NCBI RefSeq assembly: GCF_010119615.1
Contig: NZ_QOVG01000001.1
Location: 62,001 to 126,000 of the forward strand
Source of the DNA: Pseudoxanthomonas gei
GTDB lineage: Bacteria > Pseudomonadota > Gammaproteobacteria > Xanthomonadales > Xanthomonadaceae
Direction: 5' to 3'
DNA length: 64,000 nt
Below, in pieces: positions 29,201 to 38,046 of this stretch (positions within the stretch are counted from its first letter, which is position 1; every line of letters begins with the position of its first letter). The notes beneath the pieces were generated by a model, which worked only from the letters and a program-made list of their open reading frames with translations, ran no database searches and had not been told where the DNA came from. Made by a program: the position numbers and the translations under genes.

Positions 29201-31354
29201 GTGGCTCCGCTCGACGTCGTGCGCCATGACAACGATGACCCGTACCTGGTGGTCGCCGCTGACAAGGGAACCGCAACGTTCTCCGATATCGCCAACGGCC
29301 TGGCCATCGCCCATGGTTTCTGGATGGGCGACGCCTTCGCGTCCGGCGGGTCGGTCGGCTATGACCACAAGGGCATGGGCATCACCGCGAAGGGCGCATG
29401 GGAATCGGTCAAGCGCCACTTCCGTGCCCTGGGCCACGACTCCCAGACGCAGGACTTCACCTGCGTCGGCATCGGCGACATGTCCGGCGACGTGTTCGGC
29501 AACGGCATGCTGTTGTCCAAGCATATCCGCCTGGTCGCGGCGTTCGACCACCGCCACATCTTCCTGGATCCGAACCCCGACGCAGCCCGCACCTTCGTCG
29601 AACGCCAGCGCCTGTTCCAGGTCCCGCGTTCCAGCTGGGCCGACTACGACATCAACCTGGTCTCCAAGGGCGGCGGCGTGTATCCGCGCTCGCTCAAGGC
29701 CATCGCGATCACGCCGGAAGTGCGTGCGGCGCTGGACCTGGCAGAAGACGTCAAGTCGCTGTCTCCCAACGAGCTCATGAGCGCTATCCTCAAATCACCG
29801 GTCGACCTGCTGTGGAACGGCGGCATTGGCGTCTACGTCAAGGCCAGCACCGAACAGCACTCCGATGCCGGTGACCGGGCCAACAACGCCTTGCGCGTCA
29901 ACGGCGGCGAGCTGCGCTGCAGGATCGTGGGCGAGGGCGGCAATCTGGGCATGACCCAGCTGGGCCGCATCGAGGCGGCACAGCATGGCGTGCTGCTCAA
30001 TACCGACTTCATCGACAACTCGGCCGGCGTCGACACCTCCGACCACGAAGTCAATATCAAGATCCTGCTCAACGGCGCGGTGCAGGCAAAGAAGCTCAGC
30101 CTGCCGGACCGCAACAAGCTGCTGGCGTCCATGACCAACGAGGTCGCCGGGCTGGTGCTGTTCGACAACTACCGGCAGAACCAGGCGATCAGCCTGATGG
30201 AGCGAATGAGCGTGTCGCGCCTGGGTTCCAAGCAGCACTTCATCCAGACCCTGGAGGCGCAGGGACTGCTGGACCGGCAGATCGAATTCCTGCCCTCCGA
30301 TGCTGAACTCGCCGAGCGCAAGGCGCGTGGCCAGGGGCTGACCCGTCCGGAGCTCGCGGTGTTGCTCTCGTACTCGAAACTGGTGGCGTTCCAGCAGCTG
30401 CTGGATTCGGACATCCCCGAAGATGCCTACCTGTCCAAGGAACTGCAGCGCTATTTCCCGGAGCCGCTGCAGAAGAAGTACGCCGGCGAGATGGAGAAGC
30501 ATCGCCTTAAGCGGGAGATCATCGCCACTGCGGTGACCAATTCCACCATCAACCGCATGGGTGCGACGTTCCTGCTGCGTATGCAGGAAGACACCGGGCG
30601 CAGTCCCGCCGAAGTGGCCAAGGCGTTCACCATCACCCGCGAGACCCTGGACGCGCGCGCCTTGTGGACGCAGATCGACGCGCTGGACGGCAAGGTGCCC
30701 GAGTCCGTGCAGATCGATGCGCTGCAGGTGATCTGGTCGCTGCAACGCTCGTTCACCCGTTGGCTGCTCAGCCGGCCGGGTGCGATTCCCGACATCGCCA
30801 CGGCCGTGGCGCGATACCACGACGGTTACAACGAGATCAGGGCCGCCGATGGCGTGCTGCCGGCTTCGCTGCGGCCGGCCTACGAAGCGAGCCTTCGGGA
30901 CTGGAAGGCCAAGGGCCTTCCGCCCGCACTGGCCGGCCAACTGGCCGCGCTACCTTATCTGGAGCCGTCCAGCGACATCATCGAGCTGGCGCGAGCGCGC
31001 AAGCTCAAGCCGGTGGAAGTGTCGAAGGTACATTTCCGGCTGGGCGAAGCGCTGCACCTGCCATGGCTGTTCGAACAGGTCGAGGGACTGCAGGTCGATG
31101 GCCGCTGGCACGCGGTGGCGCGCGGCGTGTTGCGGGATGAGCTGGTCACCCAGCAGCGCCTGCTCACCGACCAGGTGCTGTCGATGCCGGGCGCCAATGC
31201 CGAGGCCAAGGTGCGCCACTGGATGGAACGCGACGATCCGGTCCTGCGCTTCACGCTGTCCATGCTGGATGAGCTGTCCGCGCAGAAGACCCTCGACTAC
31301 CCGACCGCATCGGTCGCGGTGCAGCGCCTGTCGCAGTTGACGGCCAAGCGCTGA
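26288..31354 (+). CDS. NAD-specific glutamate dehydrogenase, large (GDH-180) type
   Basis: Interconverts glutamate and 2-oxoglutarate plus ammonia with NAD+; the giant ~180-kDa class acts mainly in glutamate and arginine catabolism. 1688 aa from the ATG at 26288; an ATG at 26279 with AGAG four bases upstream is an alternative. Regulatory ACT-like regions fill the N-terminal half. The catalytic core has [39 protein letters not shown] and [16 protein letters not shown]. The first ~50 residues are Lys/Ala/Thr-rich and basic, an unusual extension. TACAAT at 26248-26253 could be its -10 box. It is divergent from tetR and monocistronic. Confidence 0.95.
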   Translation: [1688 protein letters not shown]

Positions 31355-31372
31355 CAGGCAAGCGTGGCTGGA

Positions 31373-31436
31373 AGAGCCGGGCTTGCCCGGCTCGCTCTCC
31401 GCCTTCAATCATGAGCAGCCGGGCAAGCCCGGCTCT
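31373..31436. repeat. Pair of inverted REP-like hairpins
   Basis: AGAGCCGGGCTTGCCCGGCT (31373-31392) and its exact reverse complement (31417-31436) are separated by 24 nt. Each 20-mer is itself a hairpin (AGCCGGGC/GCCCGGCT). The arrangement matches a BIME-like pair of REP units and resembles the SMAG-type repeats of Stenotrophomonas. It sits 18 bp after the glutamate dehydrogenase stop and could stabilise or terminate its mRNA. Confidence 0.8.
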
Positions 31437-31486
31437 GCGCCCAGGCAGCTCACGCCGCCGGCGTTGCTTGAGGTTATGCTGCGGCC

Positions 31487-32254
31487 ATGACGACGCCACG
31501 CATCGCCTTCCTGGCAAGCCCCACCGATGAAGCCCAGGCTGCACTGAAGCAGTTGACCGCGCGCCATGGCCCTTGCGAACCCGGAGAAGCCGACGTGCTG
31601 TGCGCGCTCGGCGGCGATGGCTTCATGCTGCAGACCCTGCATCGCCACGGCGGGCTTGGCAAACCCGTGTTCGGCATGAAACTGGGTACGGTCGGCTTCC
31701 TGATGAACCACTACCGTGACGACGACCTGTTCGACCGCATCGCCAACGCCGAGCCGGCCAAGCTGCGGCCGCTGGAAATGCTGGCGCAGACCGAGTCGGG
31801 AGCCACGCAGGCTTCACTGGCCTACAACGAAGTGTCGCTGCTGCGACAGACACGCCAGGCCGCGCACCTGGGCATCGATCTCAACGGCCAGACCCGCGTC
31901 GAGGAACTGGTTTGCGACGGCGTGCTGGTGGCCACCCCGGCCGGCAGCACGGCCTACAATTTCTCGGCGCATGGGCCGATCCTGCCACTGGGCTCGCACA
32001 CCATCGCACTCACGCCCATCGCCCCTTATCGCCCGCGCCGCTGGCGTGGCGCCATCCTCAAGGCCGATACCGAAGTGCGTTTCCACGTACTCGATCCGTA
32101 CAAGCGACCGGTCAGTGCCACCGCCGACTCGCATGAAGTGCGGGACGTGGTGCAGGTCACCATCCGCGAATCACGCGAGCGCACGGTGACCCTGTTGTTC
32201 GATCCCGAGCACAACCTGGAAGAACGCATCCTCAGCGAGCAGTTCGTGGTCTAG
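31487..32254 (+). CDS. nadK: NAD kinase
   Basis: Phosphorylates NAD to NADP; cytoplasmic, essential in most bacteria. 255 aa, the shorter form found in xanthomonads. The nucleotide-binding loop ALGGDGFML carries Asp44, followed by YNEVSLLR and the hallmark [19 protein letters not shown]. It lies alone between the glutamate dehydrogenase and the hypothetical secreted gene. Confidence 0.95.
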   Translation: MTTPRIAFLASPTDEAQAALKQLTARHGPCEPGEADVLCALGGDGFMLQTLHRHGGLGKPVFGMKLGTVGFLMNHYRDDDLFDRIANAEPAKLRPLEMLAQTESGATQASLAYNEVSLLRQTRQAAHLGIDLNGQTRVEELVCDGVLVATPAGSTAYNFSAHGPILPLGSHTIALTPIAPYRPRRWRGAILKADTEVRFHVLDPYKRPVSATADSHEVRDVVQVTIRESRERTVTLLFDPEHNLEERILSEQFVV

Positions 32255-32342
32255 CAGCACGCTTCCGTAAAAGGGGTATGCTGCCGACAGCCGCGTTAAC
32301 TGGCGGCCGTGAAACACATCTGATTAGGGGAGGGGTCTCCTG

Positions 32343-32840
32343 ATGAAGAGCAAGTGGGTGGTCGTGCTGTGCGCGATGTTTGCCGTGCAGGACGTTGTTG
32401 CGTGTGGAATGACCAGCAAGCTGGTTCCGTTTTCCATGGCAGAAGGCAGTCCGCCTGTCGACGTTGCGGGCGGTGAAATACCTGCGCCGACAGCGGTGGT
32501 CACCGAGCTGGTCCGTGGCATCGGGCCCAACCATTCTTCCTGCGATGACACCGGTCTGCTGACGGTGGTGGTCGAGTGGCCGCGTGGTGGCTACAAGCTG
32601 CGGGAGCTGGGTTTCGAGTTCAAGGTAGTGGCGGGGTCCACGCCGTACGCGATCTTCCCCGAAGGCGTGGTGCAGGCGCCGATCAGCGGGCGCAGCAGCG
32701 ATTTCCTTTTCATGTGGCGCGAAGGCGCGCCAGCCCAGCAACAGCCCATCGACCTGCAGGTGGAGGTGCGGGCGGTCACCCGGGACAACCAGCGCGGGCC
32801 GCCTGCACGGATCCTGGTCAGGTCCGCTCCTGGCGCATGA
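32343..32840 (+). CDS. Hypothetical exported protein
   Basis: 165 aa, no family recognised. Residues 1-20 (MKSKWVVVLCAMFAVQDVVA) are a signal peptide, followed directly by Cys21; VVAC could serve as a lipobox, so it may be a lipoprotein. A second Cys lies in HSSCDD. The rest is predicted beta-rich (TVVVEWPRGGYKLRELGFEFKVV, IDLQVEVRAVTR), as in small immunoglobulin-like folds. A strong AGGGGAGGGG precedes the ATG. Confidence 0.65.
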   Translation: MKSKWVVVLCAMFAVQDVVACGMTSKLVPFSMAEGSPPVDVAGGEIPAPTAVVTELVRGIGPNHSSCDDTGLLTVVVEWPRGGYKLRELGFEFKVVAGSTPYAIFPEGVVQAPISGRSSDFLFMWREGAPAQQQPIDLQVEVRAVTRDNQRGPPARILVRSAPGA

Positions 32841-32884
32841 CCCCCGGGCCCGGCGCTCGCGACCTGCATGCCTGATAATGGCGC

Positions 32885-33793
32885 ATGTCTTCCGATAACA
32901 CGCCACGCCTGCTCACTGTCGCCGTCACCTCAAGGGCGCTGTTCGACCTGGAAGAAAGCCATGCGCTTTACGAAAGCGACGGCGTCGAGGCCTACAGCAG
33001 TTTCCAGCGCACCCATGAGGATGACGCGCTTGCACCGGGCATGGCGTTCTCGGTGGTGCGCAAGCTGCTCGCCCTCAACGAGGGGGCGCCGCTGGATGCA
33101 CCCCGGGTCGAGGTGATCCTGCTGTCGCGCAATTCAGCCGATACCGGGCTGCGCATCTTCAATTCCATCCAGCACCACAAGTTGGGCATCACCCGTGCAA
33201 CCTTCACCTCCGGCGAGCCCACCTGGCCGTATGCGAAGCCTTTCGGCGCGGACCTGTTCCTGTCCGCCAACCCGGAGTCGGTGCGGCGCTCGCTCGAACA
33301 TGGCATCGCGGCCGCCACCATCCTGCCGGCCAAGGCCTTGCAGCAGCGCTCGGATCAGCTGCGCATCGCCTTCGATGGCGACGCGGTGATCTTCGGCGAC
33401 GAAAGCGAGCGGGTGTCCCGGGAACAGGGGGTGGAGGCATTCGGCCGGCACGAGCGCGACCGCGCGCGCGAGGCCCTGTCGGGCGGTCCGTTCAAGGGCT
33501 TCCTGTCCGCGCTGCACGACCTGCAGGCCGCCTTCCCTGCGGGCAAGGAAGCACCCATCCGCACCGCGCTGGTCACCGCCCGTTCGGCCCCTGCACACGA
33601 GCGGGTGATCCGCACCCTGCGCGAGTGGGGCGTGCGCCTGGACGAGGCGCTGTTCCTGGGCGGCCGCCACAAGGGCCCGTTCCTGGAAGCGTTTGGCGCC
33701 GACATCTTCTTCGATGATTCCCAGCACAACATCGACAGCGCGCGCATGCATGTGGCCACCGGCCATGTACCGCACGGCGTGGCCAATTCCTGA
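32885..33793 (+). CDS. 5'-nucleotidase, cytosolic type 1 (cN-I) family
   Basis: Dephosphorylates nucleoside monophosphates; cytoplasmic. 302 aa. The family blocks are clear: AVTSRALFDLEESHALYESDGVEAY, ALAPGMAFSVVRKLLALN, VEVILLSRNSADTGLRIFNSI, GADLFLSANPESV and RIAFDGDAVIFGDESE, the last a HAD-like Asp motif. It closely follows the exported hypothetical gene and converges with the DUF2939 gene. Confidence 0.88.
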   Translation: MSSDNTPRLLTVAVTSRALFDLEESHALYESDGVEAYSSFQRTHEDDALAPGMAFSVVRKLLALNEGAPLDAPRVEVILLSRNSADTGLRIFNSIQHHKLGITRATFTSGEPTWPYAKPFGADLFLSANPESVRRSLEHGIAAATILPAKALQQRSDQLRIAFDGDAVIFGDESERVSREQGVEAFGRHERDRAREALSGGPFKGFLSALHDLQAAFPAGKEAPIRTALVTARSAPAHERVIRTLREWGVRLDEALFLGGRHKGPFLEAFGADIFFDDSQHNIDSARMHVATGHVPHGVANS

Positions 33794-33798
33794 CGCTC

Positions 33799-34335
33799 CT
33801 ACATCGGCAGGCGGACGTCCGCCAGTTTCCAGTCCAGGCCCTTGCGCTTGAATACGAACACCACCGGTTTGCCGTTTTCATCCTGGATGGTGGCCGTGAA
33901 TCTTGATGGTGATTCGTAGTGATGGGTCGCCGTTTTCAATGGGTCGGCCGGCACCGGCTTGCCGTAGGCGTCGCCATCCACGGTCTCCCGGATCGCCTGT
34001 TTCCACATGCTGCGGCCCTGCAGCAGGGCGCCAATGCCCAGCGGCGTGACCATGGCGTCGACGCCGGTGCCCACCACGCTGTTGGCCAGCGACAGCGCAA
34101 TGGCGCCGAAGAAGTTCGACTGCAAATCGCTGCCGGCTTTTCGTGCCAGTGAGTCTTCGACCTGTGCCCTGATGCTGACGCGCAGGGCAGGGAAATCGAC
34201 GTGCCGTTCGAGCTTGCCGGTGTCCTGTTCGGCGAGTGCGGTGCGTATGCCGTTGATGGCCAGGTACGGGCCGGCGGCAACATAGGCGCCCAGGGCAACC
34301 AGCAGCAGGACAACGGCCGCGATCCACTTCTTCAT
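33799..34335 (-). CDS. DUF2939 family protein
   Basis: 178 aa membrane-anchored or exported protein of unknown function. An N-terminal hydrophobic helix (MKKWIAAVVLLLVALGAYVAAGPYLA) leads into the DUF2939 core: NGIRTALAEQDTGKLERHVDFPALRVSIRAQV, with a final FVFKRKGLDWKLADVRLP. The ATG at 34335 follows the stop of the DUF2461 gene by one base, so the two are translationally coupled. Confidence 0.8.
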   Translation of the reverse strand: MKKWIAAVVLLLVALGAYVAAGPYLAINGIRTALAEQDTGKLERHVDFPALRVSIRAQVEDSLARKAGSDLQSNFFGAIALSLANSVVGTGVDAMVTPLGIGALLQGRSMWKQAIRETVDGDAYGKPVPADPLKTATHHYESPSRFTATIQDENGKPVVFVFKRKGLDWKLADVRLPM

Positions 34336-34336
34336 C

Positions 34337-35023
34337 TCAGAACTCCAGGTCCAGGGCAGCGCAAAGGTAGTCCACGAACGGCGCCAGGGCGGCGAGATCC
34401 GTCGCCAGCACCTGTCGCAGTCTGGGACCGGTGACGGTTTCATCGTCCAGCGAGCGCCAGAAGACGAAGTTCTTGTGCTTCAGGTCGTCGATGAACTCGA
34501 AATCGGCGGGGAAGCCGCGCGGAGGCCGCGACAGCAGCTCGCCTTCCTCGAACTCGAAGCGCCTGCGGAAGGGGGGCGCATGCGCGGCCGCTTTCCAGCC
34601 GCCCGGGTTGTCAACGATGAACTGGCGGATGCGGCGCTGGGTGGGCGGCTCCGGATGCCACAGCCCGGCGCCCACGAAACACTCTCCGGGCTGCAGGTGC
34701 AGGTAGAAGGAAGGAGCGGGCACCTGCTTGCGACGTTCGTGGTACAGCCGCGCACCCTGCCAGGGCTTGTATGGGGACTTGTCGTTGGAAAAGCGCGCGT
34801 CGCGATAGATGCGGAACAGCGAGCCGCCCACGGTCTTTGGATCGGAGCGGTAATGGGTGCTGACCGTCGCCAGATCCGGCTGCAGGTCGGTCAGCAGGCG
34901 CAGGAAGGGCTGCCGCACATGTTCTTCGTACTTGGGCTTGTTGGCGGTGAACCAGGTCTTGTCGTTGTGCCTAGCCAGCGCGCGGAGGAACTTGAAGCTG
35001 GCGTCTGAAAAATAAGTGCTCAT
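34337..35023 (-). CDS. DUF2461 family protein
   Basis: 228 aa, cytoplasmic, function unknown (TIGR02453/DUF2461). Typical features are FLRALARHNDKTWFTANKPKYEEHVRQPF near the N terminus, GGSLFRIYRDARFSNDKSPYK, FYLHLQPGECFVGAGLWHP and a closing LAPFVDYL. The ATG at 35023 matches the family start. It lies 35 bp after exonuclease I and one base before the DUF2939 gene. Confidence 0.87.
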   Translation of the reverse strand: MSTYFSDASFKFLRALARHNDKTWFTANKPKYEEHVRQPFLRLLTDLQPDLATVSTHYRSDPKTVGGSLFRIYRDARFSNDKSPYKPWQGARLYHERRKQVPAPSFYLHLQPGECFVGAGLWHPEPPTQRRIRQFIVDNPGGWKAAAHAPPFRRRFEFEEGELLSRPPRGFPADFEFIDDLKHKNFVFWRSLDDETVTGPRLRQVLATDLAALAPFVDYLCAALDLEF

Positions 35024-35058
35024 AGTGCCGCTGGGTCGAAGTCTGGGCAGGAAGGGAA

Positions 35059-36501
35059 CTACGAGAGTTCGGCCTTGAGGTCCTGGCCCCATACCTGCAG
35101 GTGGTCCAGGAGCGCCTGTTTCGCACCGTCGTCGGGAAACTGCTGGCGCAGGTTCGAGATTTCCGCCTCGTAACTTTCGAATGTATATTCGGACAGGCCG
35201 CCGTCCACCGTAAGGCGCTGCCTGCGATAACCATCCCATAGCCGCTGTTCGGCCTGCGTCAAGGTGCCCGGCCAGTTGCGGGCCCTGTACCGGAACAGCA
35301 ATTCAGGCAGTCGCTGATCAGTGAAGCCGAATTGGCGTGTTGCAAGATGCTCGGGCGGGGTGCCGCGCACCTCGTCCATGCGACGCTTGTCGCCATCGCC
35401 GATGAAACCGTTGTACAGCGAGGCATCGGCGTCCGGCTTGTCGTGGGCGCGCTCGCTGCCGAACACGTTGCGCATCTTCTCCGCCAGCTGCGCCGCATGC
35501 GGGCGCAACGCGTCGGCATTTGCCTCGACGCCGGCCCTGTCGATCTGCAGCCGCAGGAAATCTTCCTCGCGCAGGTGCGACCAGGCCACCAGCGCGGGCG
35601 AACGGTTGAGATGGACTTCCTTCAGCGGGATGCGTTTCTCCCCCGGCGGCAGGTCGGCCGCGGGGACGTACAGGCGGTCCGTGATCTCTTCCGGAGAAAG
35701 GTCCAGCAGCGATTGTGGATCGCCATCCAGGTCGAACACGATGATGCGGTTGTCGAAACGCGGATGGCGCGCCAGCGGCAACACCGGCGCGGCGCACATG
35801 CGGCTGGCCGGGTATCGCTGCGACACGTGCAGTGCCGGGGTCAATGCGACGGTGTCCAGCAGGCTGGCGGCGAAACGCTTGTTGCGCAGCTTCAACGCGT
35901 AGTCCCACAACTTCGGTTGCGCGTCGCGGAACGTGCGGGCCATCCCCAGGGTTGCATACACGTCGGAGAGGGCCTCGTGCGCGTCGCCCTGGCGCACCCC
36001 GTTGGCCAGTGCCAGGTGCTCCAGCTTGAACGAGGTCGCGCCGTCCTCGCGTTTCGGCCAGACGATGCCGTCAGGACGCAGGGCGTGCGCCAGCCGCATC
36101 ACGTCCAGCAGGTCCCAGCGGCAGTTGCCACCACGCCATTCGCGTTCGTAGGGATCGTGGAAATTGCGGAACAGGCCATGGCGCACGAACTCATCGTCGA
36201 AGCGCAATGAATTCCAGCCCAGCGTGCAGGTCTCGGGGCGTGACATCTCGTCGGCAATGCGGCCGAAAGCCTCGGCCTCGCCGACGCCTTCGCGCCAGGC
36301 ATGCTGCGGGGTGATGCCGGTTATCAGCGTGGCCACGGGCGAGGGCAGCAGGTCGTTGGCCGGTTGCACGAAGAAACTGACCGGTTCCTCTACGAGCTTC
36401 AGTTGTTCATCCGTGCGCACGGCGGCGAACTGGGCGATACGGGTGCGGCGCGGGTCGCTGCCAAAGGTTTCCAGGTCGTAGAACAGGAAACTGGCGGCCA
36501 T
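35059..36501 (-). CDS. sbcB: Exodeoxyribonuclease I
   Basis: 3'-5' single-strand DNA exonuclease in recombination and mismatch repair, 480 aa. The DEDD-type exonuclease domain opens with FLFYDLETFGSDP (Asp9, Glu11); GWNSLRFDDEFVR and DAHEALSDVYATL hold the later acidic ligands. The C-terminal ExoI SH3-like and helical parts are intact. Its ATG overlaps the kmo stop by one base (TGATG), which ties a DNA repair gene to a catabolic operon. Confidence 0.95.
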   Translation of the reverse strand: MAASFLFYDLETFGSDPRRTRIAQFAAVRTDEQLKLVEEPVSFFVQPANDLLPSPVATLITGITPQHAWREGVGEAEAFGRIADEMSRPETCTLGWNSLRFDDEFVRHGLFRNFHDPYEREWRGGNCRWDLLDVMRLAHALRPDGIVWPKREDGATSFKLEHLALANGVRQGDAHEALSDVYATLGMARTFRDAQPKLWDYALKLRNKRFAASLLDTVALTPALHVSQRYPASRMCAAPVLPLARHPRFDNRIIVFDLDGDPQSLLDLSPEEITDRLYVPAADLPPGEKRIPLKEVHLNRSPALVAWSHLREEDFLRLQIDRAGVEANADALRPHAAQLAEKMRNVFGSERAHDKPDADASLYNGFIGDGDKRRMDEVRGTPPEHLATRQFGFTDQRLPELLFRYRARNWPGTLTQAEQRLWDGYRRQRLTVDGGLSEYTFESYEAEISNLRQQFPDDGAKQALLDHLQVWGQDLKAELS

Positions 36502-37868
36502 CAGGCGGCGTCCACGAGCACGTCAAGACGCGCCAGCACCTGCGCATCGACCGCTTGCCAGTCGACGTTCGCCAGCGAATCCAGGCCGCGCGTCGCCTCG
36601 ACCAGGATCTCGCGCTGGATATCGCTGCGCAGCAGCGCCGTGGCATACGGAATCAGCATGAAGGTGACCATGGTGTAGTGGGGCACGAAGCGGCCGGGAT
36701 GGCGTTCCTGCAGCTGCTGCTCCAGGTCGCGCTGCAGCAGGAAGTCAGGGTCGTCCACGCGGTCGCGCATCTCCAGGTAGTTCTCGAGTGCCATCTGCTG
36801 GATCGCCGAGGCATTGGGCTTGCGCTCGGCCTCGAAGGCGGCGAAGGCCTCCGTTAGGTCCGTGTGGGCCTCGAGCTTGCGTGCCAGCACGACGCAATCC
36901 TCGAACGCGCAGTTCATGCCCTGGCCATGGAACGGCACCATGGCATGCGCGCCGTCGCCGAGCAGTACCGCGCGGCCCTGCAGGTGCCAGCGGTCGAGGG
37001 TGAGGGTAGCCAGCAATCCAGGCGGATTGCGCTCCCAGTCCTGCTCCAGCTCCGGTATCAAGGCGATCGCATCGGGAAAGTCCCGTTCGAACAGGGCCCT
37101 GGCCTCGGTGCCCGTTTTTACCGAGGCGAAGCTGGGCTCGCCCAGGTTGGGCAGGAAGGCGGTGAAAGTGAAGGTCTTCTCGTCGTTGGGCAGCGCGATG
37201 CACATGTAGCGGCCACGCGGCCAGATGTGCAGCGCATTGGGTTCGATCTGGAAACCGCCGTCGGCTGCCGGCGGAATCTCCAGCTCCTTGTAGGAATGAT
37301 CGAGGAAATCGGTGCGCTCGCCCAGGTCGTGCTGGCGCATCATCGCGGCGCGCAGCGAGGAACCGGCACCGTCGGCGCCGACCAGTGCGGTGAAATCGAC
37401 GCTGTGCGAGGAACCATCGCGGTCGTCGACGAATCGCGCGTTGCGGGCTTCGAATTCCACCGCGTCCAGGCGCTGGTGGAAGTGCAGGTGCGCGCCGGCC
37501 TGCTGGGCCAGGTCCAGCAGCACGATGTTCAGGTCGCCGCGATGGATCGACCAGATCACTTCCGAATCGTCCCGCCCGTAGCGCTGCAGCTGCTGGCGGC
37601 CATCCAGGCTGTGGACCATGCGGCCGCGCATCATCACCGCCTGCTTCATCACCTCATCGTCGGCATCGGCATGGCGCAACGCATTGCGTCCGCGCTCGGC
37701 CAGCGCCAGGTTGATGGAGCGGCCACCCTCGTAACCCTTGACGCGAGGATCGCCGCGCTTTTCGTACACGTCCACGCGCCAGCCGCGGCGAGCCAGCAGG
37801 ATCGCCAGCAGCGCGCCGGCCAGGCCCGCGCCTATTATCGTGATGGATTTTCCGGTTTCTATGCGCAA
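36501..37868 (-). CDS. kmo: Kynurenine 3-monooxygenase
   Basis: FAD- and NADPH-dependent hydroxylase making 3-hydroxykynurenine. The Rossmann motif IIGAGLAGALLA is at the N terminus, with KGYEGGRSINLALAERG, ALVGADGAGS and GDGAHAMVPFHGQGMNCAFEDC following. No ATG fits: the frame stays open upstream only through a repeat element. I chose the TTG at 37868 (GGAA eight bases upstream), which gives 455 aa, the normal bacterial length. The inverted-repeat element ends only 14 bp upstream of this start, so the original start region may have been replaced. Confidence 0.9.
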   Translation of the reverse strand: MRIETGKSITIIGAGLAGALLAILLARRGWRVDVYEKRGDPRVKGYEGGRSINLALAERGRNALRHADADDEVMKQAVMMRGRMVHSLDGRQQLQRYGRDDSEVIWSIHRGDLNIVLLDLAQQAGAHLHFHQRLDAVEFEARNARFVDDRDGSSHSVDFTALVGADGAGSSLRAAMMRQHDLGERTDFLDHSYKELEIPPAADGGFQIEPNALHIWPRGRYMCIALPNDEKTFTFTAFLPNLGEPSFASVKTGTEARALFERDFPDAIALIPELEQDWERNPPGLLATLTLDRWHLQGRAVLLGDGAHAMVPFHGQGMNCAFEDCVVLARKLEAHTDLTEAFAAFEAERKPNASAIQQMALENYLEMRDRVDDPDFLLQRDLEQQLQERHPGRFVPHYTMVTFMLIPYATALLRSDIQREILVEATRGLDSLANVDWQAVDAQVLARLDVLVDAA

Positions 37869-37882
37869 GATAATTATTCCGT

Positions 37883-38028
37883 CATTCCCGCGAAGGCGGG
37901 AACCCAGTGACTTTGCTCCGCCCCTGCCATACCAGGGTAATTCCAGTATCGATGCAGTCCTCGATCCTCTGCTCCGCGGGCCTTGTTCCCGGGGTGCAAG
38001 TCGCTGGATTCCCGCCTCCGCGGGAATG
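37883..38028. repeat. Inverted-repeat element between kynU and kmo
   Basis: 31-bp arms (37883-37913 and 37998-38028) match as inverted repeats at 28 of 31 positions. Each begins CATTCCCGCG at its outer end and contains its own hairpin (TTCCCGC/GCGGGAA). The internal ~84 bp carries no gene. It looks like a small non-autonomous repeat of the CATTCCCGCGAA type common in Xanthomonadaceae. It fills nearly the whole 178-bp gap between the two genes. Confidence 0.8.
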
Positions 38029-38046
38029 GCGATCCTGAAAAAATCT

